Source: Elgaria multicarinata webbii
Lineage: Eukaryota; Chordata; Lepidosauria; Squamata; Anguidae
Length of the DNA: 64,000 bases
Direction of reading: 5' to 3'
Assembly (NCBI RefSeq): GCF_023053635.1
Contig: NC_086178.1
Location: 93,604,226-93,668,225, forward strand
Part shown: positions 36,324 to 45,649 of the stretch, piece by piece
Numbering within the stretch: the stretch's first letter is position 1
Layout of the letters: every line of letters begins with the position of its first letter
Program-made: the position numbers and the translations under genes
Notes under the pieces: generated by a model
The model's database searches: none
What the model saw: the letters and a program-made list of their open reading frames with translations, nothing else
Told to the model about the DNA's origin: nothing

Positions 36324-39300
36324 TTCCATCCCCCACCCATGTTTCTCATTTCTCCCCTCCCCTGCCCCATTAATCAGTGTTCCATGTCCAGTCCTCATTG
36401 AACTGCTTTGATAGTTCCTCCCGTTACGGTGTTTTTCTAAAGGTGGTGTGTTTTTTTGGTAGCCCCTCAAACCCTGGGGTTCCCAGAGCCTGCTGCTTCT
36501 ACCTTTGTCTTGCGTGTGGATAGGTGCCATTTTGACTCTGTAACGAGGATCAGCATATGGAAAATGAGTTCGCTCTTAAAATATAGGATAAATGCATATA
36601 GGTTGTCTGATTGTGAATTGCATTTCCTTTTAATGGTTTAGGGCTGCAGTCCTATACACAATTACCTGGAAGTAAGGTCCATTAAAAGTGGAACTTACTT
36701 CTGAGTAGGTACACATATGACTGTGCTGTAAGTATCCTGTGTGGTAACTTCTAACGAACAGAACCCACAATTTCTTCATACTTACACAAATTTCCTTTTG
36801 CACCAGAACAGAAATTTGATGTCCTTGCAGAAGAAACTGTGGAACTGTCCTCTTTGCCCCACGGCGGCTGTGAATTGGTGCTGCGTCGGCTATACGACAC
36901 TGCCACCAATTTGCAGCCACCACAGGGCTTTTCACTGAAGCTGCGTTATAAAAAAATGTTGGGGACTAACCCCGACTTTTTTCTTCAGAGTGAGGTCACC
37001 ATGGCTCTTCTGCTATGTGACCTTGCTCCAGCATCGAGCCGGGAATGGTCTGCGGAAGATGGCAACCAGTGATAGGTTGCTGACAACCCAAGAAGAGGGC
37101 GGAGGGCCAGGCTCCAGCACCCTGATGGCCGGAAAAACCCGCACTTCCTGCTGGAGTGGGGATTTTTCGCCCCACCCTGCAGCAGCGATACTGCAGAATT
37201 TCAGAGGGGAGGAGTTGCAAAGCGGCACTCTGAAGACCAGCCCTGTATTCCTTTTCAAACATCTTGCTATTTTGTTTAATCCCGCAAGGAAATCAAACAA
37301 AATCAATGCCTTGTTTACATATCACTTTAAAGCAGGAATCGTGGCTTAACAAACCACGGGGGAAACTAACCAGGAAGGAATAGCTTAATGTTACATTCAC
37401 ATCCAAGGTGATGCTTAATTGTGTCCAAACAAGCCAGGATTTGTAAGTCAACAAATACCCGTGGTATAAAGCTCCCTTATGAATTCTAGCTTGTTTGGGC
37501 ACAGTTAACCATGATCCCAGATTTAGTTGTAACATGAAGCTCTCTCTCTCCTGGTTTGTTTATCTCATTAAGGGAAGAGTGAAGCAAGAGCAATTGGCTG
37601 CATATACTTCCACATTGCTTAGTCACATAATGGTTTATTAAGCCAGGATTAAACTTTTAAATTTATAATGTATTTTATGATGTATTTTGTGATTTTAATT
37701 GTTGTGAACTGCTCAGAGAGCGTCAACTACTGGCCAGTATAGAAAAGTAATAAATAAAGGGATATGCAAACACAGCCAATGAAACATGTAGATATTACAT
37801 AGAGAAAGCATGGTTAGCACAAACTGTTTTCCTCTTCAAACTATTTTTTTTTTACATTTTTCAAAAATTTAGTAATCAACAGTTTTCTAGAAACAACTCA
37901 GAGGGCTAAATTATTTCTATCTAGAATTGACAGTTTAATCATTAATATGTTTACTTAGAGGTTAGTCCAGTTAGGACTGCAGCATTAGGCTACAACAGTT
38001 AGTTGAGAGTAAGCCCATTAAACTCAGTGGGACTTATTTCTGAGTAAATATGCAAAGATTTGGGCTGCCCAGTACATTTCTGGGTTTTATAATATTAAAG
38101 ATACAGTTGAAAGAAACAGCATGAGATTCATACATTCCCGGTATAAAACAAGGGAGGGTTAGGGCACTGCTACCTTTTAAAACTCCCTATAACTTACCAC
38201 AAATGTCAATTTTAAAGTACTATCAGTAATTTTAATACAATGAAAATATAATTTTATAAGGGGGGGATTCTACTTTGCTAATTGAACTTACTTCCAAATA
38301 CCTTCATATTACAGATACTCAAAACTTTTTGACAATAAAATTATTTATTATGATTACTTTATACTTGAATGATAACATGTTCCTCTAATGCCTTTCCCGG
38401 TAACTATTTTACAGCACAATTAATTTTTACTCCACAGGCTTCCAGCTTGTATGTCTTGTGCATTTTCCCAGCTCCTTTTGCTGCTATGAAAATGTTATTT
38501 TCCCACCTCTCCGCAGCTCACATACCCATCGCAATGGTGGAGTGCTGTGTGGAATATGGTTGACTGTTATAGTGCTATGATATCGCTTATGACAAATGAC
38601 ACCCAACTCCCTTCCTGTATGCCTAGGCCACAAGAAAAGGTTGCATGTTCCCCTATTGCAATGGTCAAACACAGGAGAGCATTTGAAGCCCTTTCAAAAT
38701 AAAACAACATCAACTGAAGTATTGCAACAAGACAACTCTCTCTTTCTGCAGCAATATCCTGTAACTGTGAACCTTCTTTGCTGCTTTTGTTCTTACCCCC
38801 CCCCCTTTTTATTATTTAAGTCTTTAGAGGCTGTTCACTCCCACATTTCTGGAAGAGGAGTACACACCTCCTCCTTAAAAAAAAATTGTTTATGTATACA
38901 TTAAAAAAAGAACCTTTCAGCAAAATCTTAGCAATCTGCATCAGAATGGCCACCCTTACACAACAAAAGGCTGCCTCTCTTGTAGCCAGGCTCCCTCCAC
39001 CTTCACATGTGGAAATGGGATATCACACTCCTGATGCTAGAACTAGTATAGATGGCTAAGCATAACAATCTTCGAGAAGAGGACATAATCTGGTACAGCC
39101 CTAAGTTTTAGGCTGCAATTGTATCCACTTACCTGGGAGTAAGCCCCTACGGAACTTAGTGAGGCTTACTTCTGAATAGACGTGTCTAGAATTGCACCGT
39201 TGGTCTTGCTTTTGGTTTCTGTGATGTAGTGCTACACGGCTTATCAAAGAGATTACAAAAAAGAACAGCCACTTGCAACTTTACCTTGTACTGTGCATCC

Positions 39301-39375
39301 CATAAAGAGGATTACACAAAGAGCCACAAAATTCCTTCTGTTACATCTGACAAACATCTCCGTTTTGGCCTGCAT
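24739..39375 (-). CDS. SRGN: SRGN, serglycin proteoglycan core, three coding exons
   Basis: Serglycin is the core protein of the main intracellular proteoglycan of haematopoietic and endothelial secretory granules; glycosaminoglycan chains on its Ser-Gly sites retain proteases and other basic cargo. Coding exons are 39285-39375 (signal peptide), 27260-27407 and 24739-24949, with GT-AG introns in phases 1 and 2. The product is 149 residues (human about 158). Matches to the human protein are the hydrophobic leader ending in VQG, the RYMWVKC...SSANCVEEQGP block with its two cysteines, and an acidic third exon with Ser-Gly dipeptides. Only three SG dipeptides occur (near residues 100, 108 and 110), far fewer than the human run of about eight. 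Two in-frame ATGs exist (39373-39375 and 39355-39357); an in-frame TGA lies above the first. Tandem with VPS26A. Confidence 0.95.
25285..25395 (+). mobile_element. Fragment of unclassified repeat, family D
   Basis: TGTGTAGCTATTCCATC and GGTGGGAAAACACAGGAGGG also occur in order near 32240-32320 and 49860-49940, so this is an interspersed family. In SRGN intron 2, joined to a CR1 tail. Confidence 0.5.
25378..25430 (+). repeat. CR1 3'-end fragment
   Basis: GACTAGATGGATGCTTGGTC and TGATCCAGGATGACTCTTCT are the typical last bases of CR1. Confidence 0.6.
25431..25585 (+). mobile_element. hAT-like element end, family E
   Basis: CAGTTCCATTGCACCAGCGA and ATTTTGGAGTGGGGAAAGTC match the first ~150 bp of the longer copy at 47264-47720. 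Confidence 0.6.
26095..26492 (-). mobile_element. hAT-like non-autonomous element, family E
   Basis: Reverse copy of the 47264-47720 element. On the minus strand it begins GAGCTCCATCACACCAGCC, continues through GACATCGTCCCTGTCCTGC and CCATTTTTCGTTTC, then GACAAAAGAGGAGGGTGGG, and ends near GAGTAGGCAT. Located in SRGN intron 2. Confidence 0.65.
26853..26918 (-). repeat. L2 3'-end fragment
   Basis: TTCATGCATTACATTTCTGT followed by ACCACCCAATAGC and GGGTGGTTCA is the reversed L2 3' hairpin, diverged. SRGN intron 2. Confidence 0.65.
27260..27407 (-). CDS. SRGN: SRGN coding exon 2
   Basis: The exon has 148 bases between a TTTCATCAG acceptor and a GTAAGT donor. It encodes GAPVQKGRYMWVKCRPGASS then ANCVEEQGPRF and ILPPNADPT. 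The spacing of the two cysteines and the ANC.EE.GP motif are diagnostic for the serglycin N-terminal domain. Confidence 0.95.
27797..28036. mobile_element. MITE with ~25-bp inverted ends
   Basis: GGCTTCTCTACACAAGGCTT at the left pairs with the right end, read on the minus strand as GCTTCTCTACACCATGCTTT. A CA microsatellite lies inside. Near the start of SRGN intron 1. Confidence 0.6.
29030..30415. mobile_element. hAT-like transposon with ~115-bp inverted ends, with a foldback inside
   Basis: The left arm (29030-29145, from TTCATCAGACCAGCATTATA) pairs with the right arm (30303-30415, reading CTTCATCACACCAGCGTTAT on the minus strand) and includes the shared block TCCGAAGTTTTCCAG. The ends resemble family E (CAGAGCTTCATCACACCAG). 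The interior contains the 314-bp foldback at 29828-30141 and no transposase frame. SRGN intron 1. Confidence 0.7.
29828..30141. mobile_element. Foldback element with GGGTGACCA ends, 314 bp
   Basis: Two ~155-bp arms run head to head, from GGGTGACCATATGAAAAGGA to the mirror-image end. Arm similarity is high throughout (CAGGTGTCATTTGTATATAT in one, ATATATACAAATGACACCTG in the other). The immediate outer bases are TA on each side. Terminal sequence is shared with 58901-59319, which has an 8-bp duplication, so I favour hAT. Confidence 0.8.
31174..31784. mobile_element. GC-rich DNA transposon with ~115-bp inverted repeats
   Basis: CTGGGGAGGATCTACACAGC at the left matches CTGGAGGGGATATACACAGC at the right (minus strand). 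Similarity continues through CGCCCCGAAACTCCTTGTGT and GGCCAGAAG...GGCGGAGGA. The interior is CpG-rich with overlapping open frames on both strands (longest 204 residues) of low-complexity Pro/Arg/Ala type and no recognisable domain; I treat these as non-genic. SRGN intron 1. Confidence 0.75.
32160..32430 (+). mobile_element. Unclassified repeat, family D, long copy
   Basis: Shared order with 49793-50020: CTAGCACTACC, TCAGAAGGAATTGTGCAGC, GGTGGGAAAACATTGGAGGG, CTGTGAATGAGGCAGG and GATAAAAGCCTG. No coding frame. Superfamily not clear. Confidence 0.55.
32525..32757 (+). repeat. CR1 3'-end fragment
   Basis: GGCCACTAGTCCTGATGGCT, CACCAGTTGCTGGGGAACGT and TGATCCAGCATGGTTCTTCT define the CR1 3' UTR. 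SRGN intron 1, antisense to the gene. Confidence 0.85.
33576..33716. mobile_element. 141-bp Harbinger-like MITE, second copy
   Basis: Same length as the 13249-13389 element but inverted. Three-base ATT flanks both sides (33573-33575 and 33717-33719). Confidence 0.8.
34619..34782. mobile_element. MITE with CAGTGGAG ends
   Basis: CAGTGGAGGCTGGTAGCTCC pairs with CAGTGGAGACTAAGAGGTCT (right end, minus strand), and an inner pair is centred on AAACCACTCCC-like arms. SRGN intron 1. Confidence 0.65.
34836..35705. mobile_element. hAT-like MITE, family F, with a nested ~540-bp insert
   Basis: The outer parts (34836-35097 and 35633-35705) match 45650-45960: CCAGGGGCCAAATCCGG at the left, GAAAGAGGCTCAACACCCCTG at the right. 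The insert (about 35098-35632) has a GC-rich interior with TTTGCCCCTGG / CCGGGGCAAACCC arms, related to sequence near 45290-45360 and 36850-36930. Confidence 0.55.
36225..36323 (+). repeat. L2-like 3' tail with ATT/TAG microsatellite
   Basis: CCCCGCCTCGATCAGG and GGAGAGGCGGGTAAGAA form the 3' hairpin, followed by about six ATT units changing into about ten TAG units. Confidence 0.65.
36640..36732. mobile_element. Short palindromic MITE, family C
   Basis: GGGCTGCAGTCCTATACACA to ACTTACTTCTGAGTAGGTAC, ending at ATGACTGTGCTG. SRGN intron 1. Confidence 0.65.
37683..37765 (+). repeat. L2 3'-end fragment
   Basis: TTGTTGTGAACTGCTCAGAG and AGTATAGAAAAGTAATAAAT are a diverged version of the L2 3' terminus. 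Confidence 0.65.
37972..38066. mobile_element. Short palindromic MITE, family C
   Basis: AGAGTAAGCCCATTAAACTC and AGTGGGACTTATTTCTGAGT form the core arms. SRGN intron 1. Confidence 0.6.
39110..39203. mobile_element. Short palindromic MITE, family C, beside SRGN exon 1
   Basis: GGCTGCAATTGTATCCACTT to GAATAGACGTGTCTAGAATT. It ends about 80 bases inside intron 1 from the SRGN exon 1 donor. Confidence 0.65.
39285..39375 (-). CDS. SRGN: SRGN coding exon 1 (signal peptide)
   Basis: This exon encodes MQAKTEMFVRCNRRNF followed by the hydrophobic core VALCVILFMGCTVQ, ending one base into a Gly codon before GTAAAG. Translation may start at the first Met, or at the Met of MFVRC six residues later, which better matches the human leader length. 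Either gives a basic-then-hydrophobic signal peptide. Confidence 0.93.
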
Positions 39376-39480
39376 ACCTCCACGCTCCGCTAACCGTCAG
39401 CGCCACTCTGGAAATGCAACTAAACAAGGAGAGTTATCGCCTTTACAAAAGGTTTCCAAAACCTCAAACCCAACCCATGA

Positions 39481-39500
39481 CTTGCGTCATAACTTCCTGA
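39481..39500 (-). promoter_or_regulatory. SRGN: ETS plus CRE-like module upstream of SRGN
   Basis: Read in the direction of SRGN, AGGAAGT (ETS core, 39492-39498) is followed about ten bases later by ATGACGCA (CRE/ATF-like, 39483-39490). Work on the human SRGN promoter, as I recall it, describes an ets site near -80 and a CRE near -70. Same order and spacing here would put transcription start near 39415, about 40 bases above the first ATG. Confidence 0.6.
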
Positions 39501-39595
39501 GCACAGAAATGTGACACATCTAATATCAAAAGTTAGACCCTGCTTCTACAGTTCTCAATCCACTTACTATGGGAAGAATGTTGCCTGAACAAGAC

Positions 39596-39690
39596 TTACA
39601 ACACAAACCTATGCATGTCTACTCAGAACTAAGTCCCACCAAATTCAATGAGTTTCTCTCAAGCAAGTGTGCATAGGTTTAGTCTTAGTT
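39596..39690. mobile_element. Short palindromic MITE, family C, upstream of SRGN promoter
   Basis: AACCTATGCATGTCTACTCA to CAAGCAAGTGTGCATAGGTT, about 100 bases above the ETS/CRE pair. Confidence 0.6.
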
Positions 39691-39725
39691 TCAATAAAAC
39701 ATAAAAAAGTTAAGGATCGTGGCCT

Positions 39726-39818
39726 TAGGTTGTCATCCTATACACACTTACCTGGAAGTTAATTACCATTTACCTCAATGGGGTTTACATCTGAGGAAAC
39801 AAGTACAAGATTGTACCA
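39726..39818. mobile_element. Short palindromic MITE, family C
   Basis: TAGGTTGTCATCCTATACAC to ACAAGTACAAGATTGTACC; second family C copy within 130 bases. Confidence 0.6.
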
Positions 39819-42109
39819 TTAAAGTGTAAGTCCTCAGTATCTGCACACAGAACTCAATACAATATACAGCAGTTAATGTTTTTGTTTTGGAGCTCTAGGT
39901 AAGGGTGCCCCTTTGCCAGTTTTCTGCTACCTTCAGGTGTAGTTAGTGCTGTGTCCCATCATCGATGTTGAAAACAGATTCATTTTCCAGTTTTCTGCTA
40001 TCCCAAATATTTCTTCAAAATTAATTGGAAACTGTCCAGTCATATGTTCAAAAATAGGGAAACCACCTTGTTCTTTGCCTCAGGCAGCAAAATGTCTTGG
40101 GCTGGCCCTGCTCCTTCCAAAAATCAAACCCTGGTAAGCACTGCCCTGCCCTAGAACTCACCACATGGGGAAGTGAGGAACACTTACAGATAATGATGAT
40201 GATGATGATGCAAGTCAGGTAAATGAACAACCTGTGACATGCTCACCTTTAGTCAGTAGCTGGGATGACCCATTTTGAACTGATGACACTTTCCTTGGCA
40301 TAACTACCCCAGGGAAACCATGCCAGTGTTTTCTTTCAGTTTCACTATGCTAGTCTTTACTATACCGGCAGATACTTTTAGCCATTCAGAGAGCAGAAGA
40401 GGTACGTAGTAATTCCACTCTCTCTTTCCCCAGTAAACACCCAAGCAATTATAATATGACATGTACCAGATGTACGCTAACATGATACAGAACATTAATT
40501 TCACCGGTAGGGAAAACAACCCAGGCAGAGTCATTACACCACTATGCTGTGCAGCAACCCTTCTGCAGGCCACAAAAAAGCGACTTATGGGAGCAACCAC
40601 TTATTTCAAGAGCCTCCTTCACAATCAATACCTTCCTGTACCACCCCCTCCATCCTTTTCCTAATTTCCCCCCAAAAGGAAGAGAGACTACTCTAAGGAG
40701 TAAAGAAGCAATTTACAATTTACTTCTCTGAATGCCTACATATTTTATTTTCATGTTTCTCCTCTAATCAGAAATTGGCTAATTATGTGAAGCACACCTC
40801 AAGGAACCGACAGACCACACATTCACCAGCAAGAGTATTTGTTACTTCCTATTCAAATGTGTTTGTTATTTCCTATTTTTATTAACAGCATTTTTGTTTG
40901 TTTGTTTGCTACGAGGTGATAAAAAGCTTCAGTAGGAAACTAATTGGACAGGATGACGCTGTAGCTTGAATACTTAGAATGCTTATCTCTTGCTACTTCC
41001 TTTGTGTCACAGAAAACGTTTTCATTATAACAATATCAAACTTTCCATGGAAGCATTTTGAACTGCCGAAGAAATAAAATCCACGCAGAAGTTCTCCACC
41101 GTTCATAAATACATGCAGAACTGGCTATCTCGCTTTGGTAATGGTATTGAAATACTTAAACTATTCTTCTTACCCCCATGTTGTGTTGTTTCTTACAAAG
41201 CAGGGGGTGGCAACTCCAGATGTTTTGGCTCTAAACCCCCAGTACTGACAATGCTGGCTATGGTTGCTAGGAATTGTAGGCCAAAAAATGGCAAGGCAGT
41301 AATGCAGATAGAGCTGGACCAGGGGGCTAAAATCTAGTGCCTTGCAAAACAAGAGAGGGGAATAACCACCTGAAGAGCAGCAACAACAAAAGAGCCCCGC
41401 GTTGGCATCTGGGGGAGCATGGAACTGATAAACAGCATCTTTTATTTGTTTTATTTTTAAAAGCAGTCAAGGGGCAGCCAACTGGGCAGGCCAGGTACAT
41501 GGTTACAGGTGATCATTTTATAATGTTTGCTTTTCAAACATATTATCCTTTAATAGTGCTTATTCCCACATAAATGGGGTTAGCGTTAGAGGAGCAAAAG
41601 CAAACTCATTTTCATTCCTGTAATGATGCCGTTGTGATTTAAGTTAGTTTAAAATGCAAAACTGAACATGCTTAGGATATTTATTCTTTTTTTATCCTGC
41701 TCCCAATCTACACAAAATAGTTTCAGAAGCGTTACCCTATTCTTTACAACTATATGTGCCAGGAATTGAACAGAAATTCTTCTGCATGCAAAGCATGTCC
41801 TCTGCCTCTGAGCTGTTGTCCCTCTCCTTAGCTACGATCCATCCTCCGTGTGTAAGACATGGGCAAAGCCCCCCCTACCATTAGGCAGAGTGAGGCAATT
41901 GCCTCAGACTGCAGATTCTGGGGGGCAACACTTAGTAATCACCTGGTTGTTCCCCTTTGTTGGAGGGCAGAGATGTGTATGGCACCCAACCTATCCTGGG
42001 CCTCATAAGCCTGCCTGCTGTCTCAGGTGTGATGGTGGACACTATCCCATCACTGGTCTTAAAGTAAATTTCAACTGCCTGTCCAGCCAGATTCTGTACA
42101 TGGGATGAG
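39819..42109. other. Anonymous intergenic DNA upstream of SRGN
   Basis: Apart from a family B MITE remnant (41205-41300) and a short GAT microsatellite near 40195-40210, no gene or named repeat is recognised. Confidence 0.5.
41205..41300. mobile_element. Palindromic MITE, family B
   Basis: GGTGGCAACTCCAGATGTTT, TGACAATGCTGGCTATGG and TAGGAATTGTAGGCCAAAAA. Confidence 0.6.
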
Positions 42110-42605
42110 GATGGGAACCCATCTTTTCCTTTCTGAGAAATCTCTCCTCTCTCATCTCACACTATTGCCCCGCTCGTGCTCTTCGCTCCTCTGATGCCAT
42201 GCTTCTCGCCTGCCCAAGGGTCTCTACTTCCCTTGCTCGGCTTCGCCCATTTTCTTCTGCTGCCCGTTACGCCTGGAACGCTCTTCCAGAACATCTGAGA
42301 TCCACAAGTTCAATCGCAGCTTTTAAAGCTCAGCTAAAAACTTTTCTTTTTCCTAAAGCTTTTAAAACTTGATGCTGTTTGGACTTTATACTGTTATACT
42401 GTTAGTTTTACCCTACCCTGCGCCTGTTTACCCTACCCAGTGCCTGTTTGCATTCTCTTCCCCTCCTTATCGCTCTACTATGATTTTAATAGAATGTAAG
42501 CCTATGCGGCAGGGTCTTGCTATTTACTGTTTTACGCTGTACAGCACCATGTACATAGATGGTGCTATATAAATAAATAAATAATAATAATAATAATAAT
42601 AATAA
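42110..42605 (+). repeat. L2-clade LINE 3' fragment, second subfamily
   Basis: One frame ends with AWNALPEHLRSTSSIAAFKA then QLKTFLFPKAFKT and a stop, the L2 C-terminal pattern. The 3' UTR contains TAGAATGTAAGCCTATGCGG and TACATAGATGGTGCTATATA, followed by TAAA and TAA repeats. Diverged from the 51-kb element. Confidence 0.8.
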
Positions 42606-42793
42606 AAACCCTAAAACTAGGTTTGTAAAAGAAGCTCTATGGGCAATAATAAATAAATAAATAAATAAAGTATTAAATCATTTCCAGGTGACCAGTGAAG
42701 GAAAAAACTTCCTTCACCTTTTTCTTTTAGGCCATGAATTCTTTATATAGATATGAACAGACAGGCAGGAGAACAAAACATTTGTTGTCAAAT

Positions 42794-43657
42794 TGTGAGA
42801 GCAGCGCTTATTGGGTCCGGTTGGCGAAGGGTCGAGAACAAATTAGACACACAGGCATAACTGGGTAATAAATTGGCCACAACTTTATTGACTCACTTGA
42901 ATAGGCTTGGCGGCAGCATAGCACATGGATCCTGTAATTGGCCCGCCCACCTGCTGACCAATTCCCATTCTTGGCCCACATGCCAGGGACACTGGTGGTG
43001 GATGGTAGGCCAGGGACACACCACGGCATGGACTACTAGTGTGAACCCCTTTCCATCTCCCCAGATGTGGCCAGCTCGCAGCCCCCACGCTGGTCTGGTC
43101 TTGGTGCTACATCTCCAAGATCCCTTATGGGAATCCTTGCCATGGGGGAGCAGGGAGGCCAATCCCGCTCCCCCTCACCAATGGATCCAGCCCAATGCGT
43201 ATGACGCCTACATACGTTGTGACAAATGTTATAAAATGAAGCATCCACGCAGAATATACTGATAGTCCAGATCAACTTATTTACAATGGAGTTAGTCTTG
43301 CAATGGGGAAGGCAAAAACCTTGTACAGTCTTTGCCAATTGCTGTGCAGGTAAAATTCCTTCCCAGCCCCATAAACTGGCAACTACTTCTGCCACTACAA
43401 GACATCTTACTACTAGGAGCGGGTGGGTGGAGAAGCCAGCAACTGCAATCCTGGAGCCGCATGGGAGGACAGCCTGAGATTGAACTGGAGGCAGAACGAA
43501 GGCGAGATCTCACTCTGCCAGGTCTGCCTCTTTGGCCACACCCCATCGTCACGCTGATTGGCTCAGCAGTCCCCTCCTGGGAAGGCGATGCTGCTGTACC
43601 ACCGCACCGCTCTCCACCAGCCATTCTCCCTTCGCTGCCAGCCAGCGCGTCTCACAA
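42794..43657 (-). repeat. Possible solo LTR (fossil retroelement)
   Basis: The ~860-bp stretch starts TGTGAGA and ends TCTCACA, the TG...CA layout of an LTR with short inverted termini. On the minus strand an AATAAA (plus-strand 42885-42890) lies about 90 bases before the 3' terminus. Base composition differs from the flanks. I find no second copy, internal region or clear target duplication, so a solo LTR is one reading and an unrelated GC-rich repeat is another. Age looks moderate. Confidence 0.3.
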
Positions 43658-44098
43658 TTCACTGCTCCCCGTTAAGCGGGGAACTCAGCTTATCATGTCT
43701 GTTGCTTGATCATGTTTCCAGAGATGGCAAATCACCAGGAAATGGCTCATGAATGATATTTACGTGTTGTCAGTGACAGGATACAAAAAGAAAGGTTACA
43801 TGCACATGACGTACAAAGAGTAGATGATGACAATCCTGGCAGGAGGGCATAAAAGAAAGAAAACACTCAAGTATTTTTCAACTATTCATAAGATATCACA
43901 GTTGAAAGTAAGGGGTTTGCAAGATCAGAGGCAGCTAACAATCAATTTACATTTTTTGGGCGAGACACTGAAGAACCAGACTATACATTATAAACAAACA
44001 TATGTAACAGTAGCTTAATAGTTCTTCTTCCACAGGAAAAACCACTGAGAGTGAAGAAGCAACAAGGGAAGGTGCCTTTCCTTCCACTTGTGCCCATC

Positions 44099-44540
44099 CA
44101 GATATTTCGAACCTATGTTTTATCTCTCTTTCCCCAAACATAGGCTTTTACCACATGCATACCTTGAGTGATTTTTACATGACAGGTTTTAAAGATTTTA
44201 AACCCACTGTGTGTGTATAATTTGCGGATTGACTCAAAAACAGCCTCCTCCAACCTGGTGCCTTCCAGATGTATTGGACTACAACTTCCAACATCCCCAG
44301 AGCCAGTATGGGTGGGTAGGGGATGCTATGAATTGTAATCCAACACTTCTGGAGGATACCAGGTTGGGAAAGATGCCCTAAGGATCCTTGTTCAAGCAGG
44401 ATAAAACATGCATTCTTGACAATCTGAGCTGTACATTTTCACTGCAGCCTGATGTAACTATAAGCCATAAATATCACGTGTGGAAGAAGCCTATGTTTGG
44501 GGAAAGAAAGATAAAACATAGGTTCTAAAATATCTGCCTC
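44099..44540. mobile_element. Inverted-repeat element with family B MITE inside
   Basis: Arms of about 50-60 bp, GAACCTATGTTTTATCT at the left and the same on the minus strand at the right (44488-44528), with CCCCAAACATAGGC shared. The interior carries a family B MITE at 44250-44378. Confidence 0.65.
44250..44378. mobile_element. Palindromic MITE, family B, well preserved
   Basis: CCAACCTGGTGCCTTCCAGA and GGACTACAACTTCCAACATC pair with TGAATTGTAATCCAACACTT and GGATACCAGGTTGGG. Confidence 0.75.
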
Positions 44541-44999
44541 TATGGGATGCTAACTTAGTGAAAGATGTGTATAAAGTTGAGTTTAAACTACTGCTAAGAT
44601 AAAAATTGGACACGGTTATCAAAGATAATCTAAACACTTCACTGAAGGAAGCTGCCTCCTTCTTAGAGATTTTGATAAATCTCTCAGGACTTATCTTGCA
44701 ATTCAATAGTAATCTTTTCATAAGCATAAAACTTCCTCCCCTTGTCTTTAACCCCTTCTCCATGGTCTGAAACTTAACTCTACATAATTTCTTGTATCTG
44801 GTTTTTCCTCCCTTAAGGTCAAAGTTATTATGACCAGAAAGAAATATTCCCATCTGTTTCATCTGTAGGACAAAACCATGGCTTCACCCAGGTGGCCATT
44901 TGCCAAGGCATAATGGTTACCATGATGTATGTGTGACTATTTGGTATACTGGTCGGTTGCATTGTCTTAACCAAAATAATCTGACCTCTTTTCTACTTG

Positions 45000-45365
45000 C
45001 CCAGATCTGTAATCAGGAGCCTGCCTTCGCGATGCTGCTTTGGCACCGTGCTGCCGCTAAACCCTGTGGTTTTGCTGCTGTGGGGTGGCACAGGCTTTCC
45101 AGTGGCCATTCGGCTCTCTGAGCCTGCCTCCAGCCCGGCTTCCAGCAACCAATCAGAGGTTGACTTTCACCTGGGAACACCCCCAACTCAAAGATAGAAT
45201 GAGGACAGACAGCAGAAGAGCTGTGTTGACCTTGCTCCAGTGGGAAAAGTCAGAGTAAGTCCCCAACTTTTTCAGTGAAGAGCTTCATCTATTTGCCCCA
45301 CGGTGGCTGTGAATTGGTGGCTGCCCGTTTCGCAGCCACCATGGGGCAAAGATGATGTTTAGACA
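45000..45365. repeat. Unclassified repeat with TTTGCCCCA arms
   Basis: CTATTTGCCCCACGGTGGCT at 45290 faces GCAGCCACCATGGGGCAAAG near 45340, and AGTAAGTCCCCAACTTTTT also recurs (inverted) near 36960. Related to sequence at 36790-37060 and within 35098-35632. Confidence 0.4.
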
Positions 45366-45415
45366 GTCCTCCAGGTGTGGCCGGATTATACCGACAACTA
45401 GCTTACCAAACAGTT

Positions 45416-45580
45416 TAGGGTGACCATATTTTGGAAACCAAAAAGGAGGACAATATGGCCGCCCTCAAGGAAGCGTGCCCACCTCAACATGCCCAGTCCC
45501 CATCTTGACATGATTGGCCCCCAAGGGGGTATGGTCTTGGTCACATGGCAATATGGCCACCCAGTTCCATGCATAACACA
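45416..45580. mobile_element. One end of a TAGGGTGACCA element
   Basis: TAGGGTGACCATATTTTGGA, AACCAAAAAGGAGGACA; same terminus as 58901-59319. The right end is not found. Confidence 0.5.
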
Positions 45581-45649
45581 ATAAGATACTACTTAGTAAA
45601 TAGCCATCTCTCTCTCATATGCACGGATTGACCCTCTGGTTTACACATT

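Noticed and set aside
40195-40212. GATGAT run as a regulatory element
   Set aside because: Short simple repeat with no other signal.
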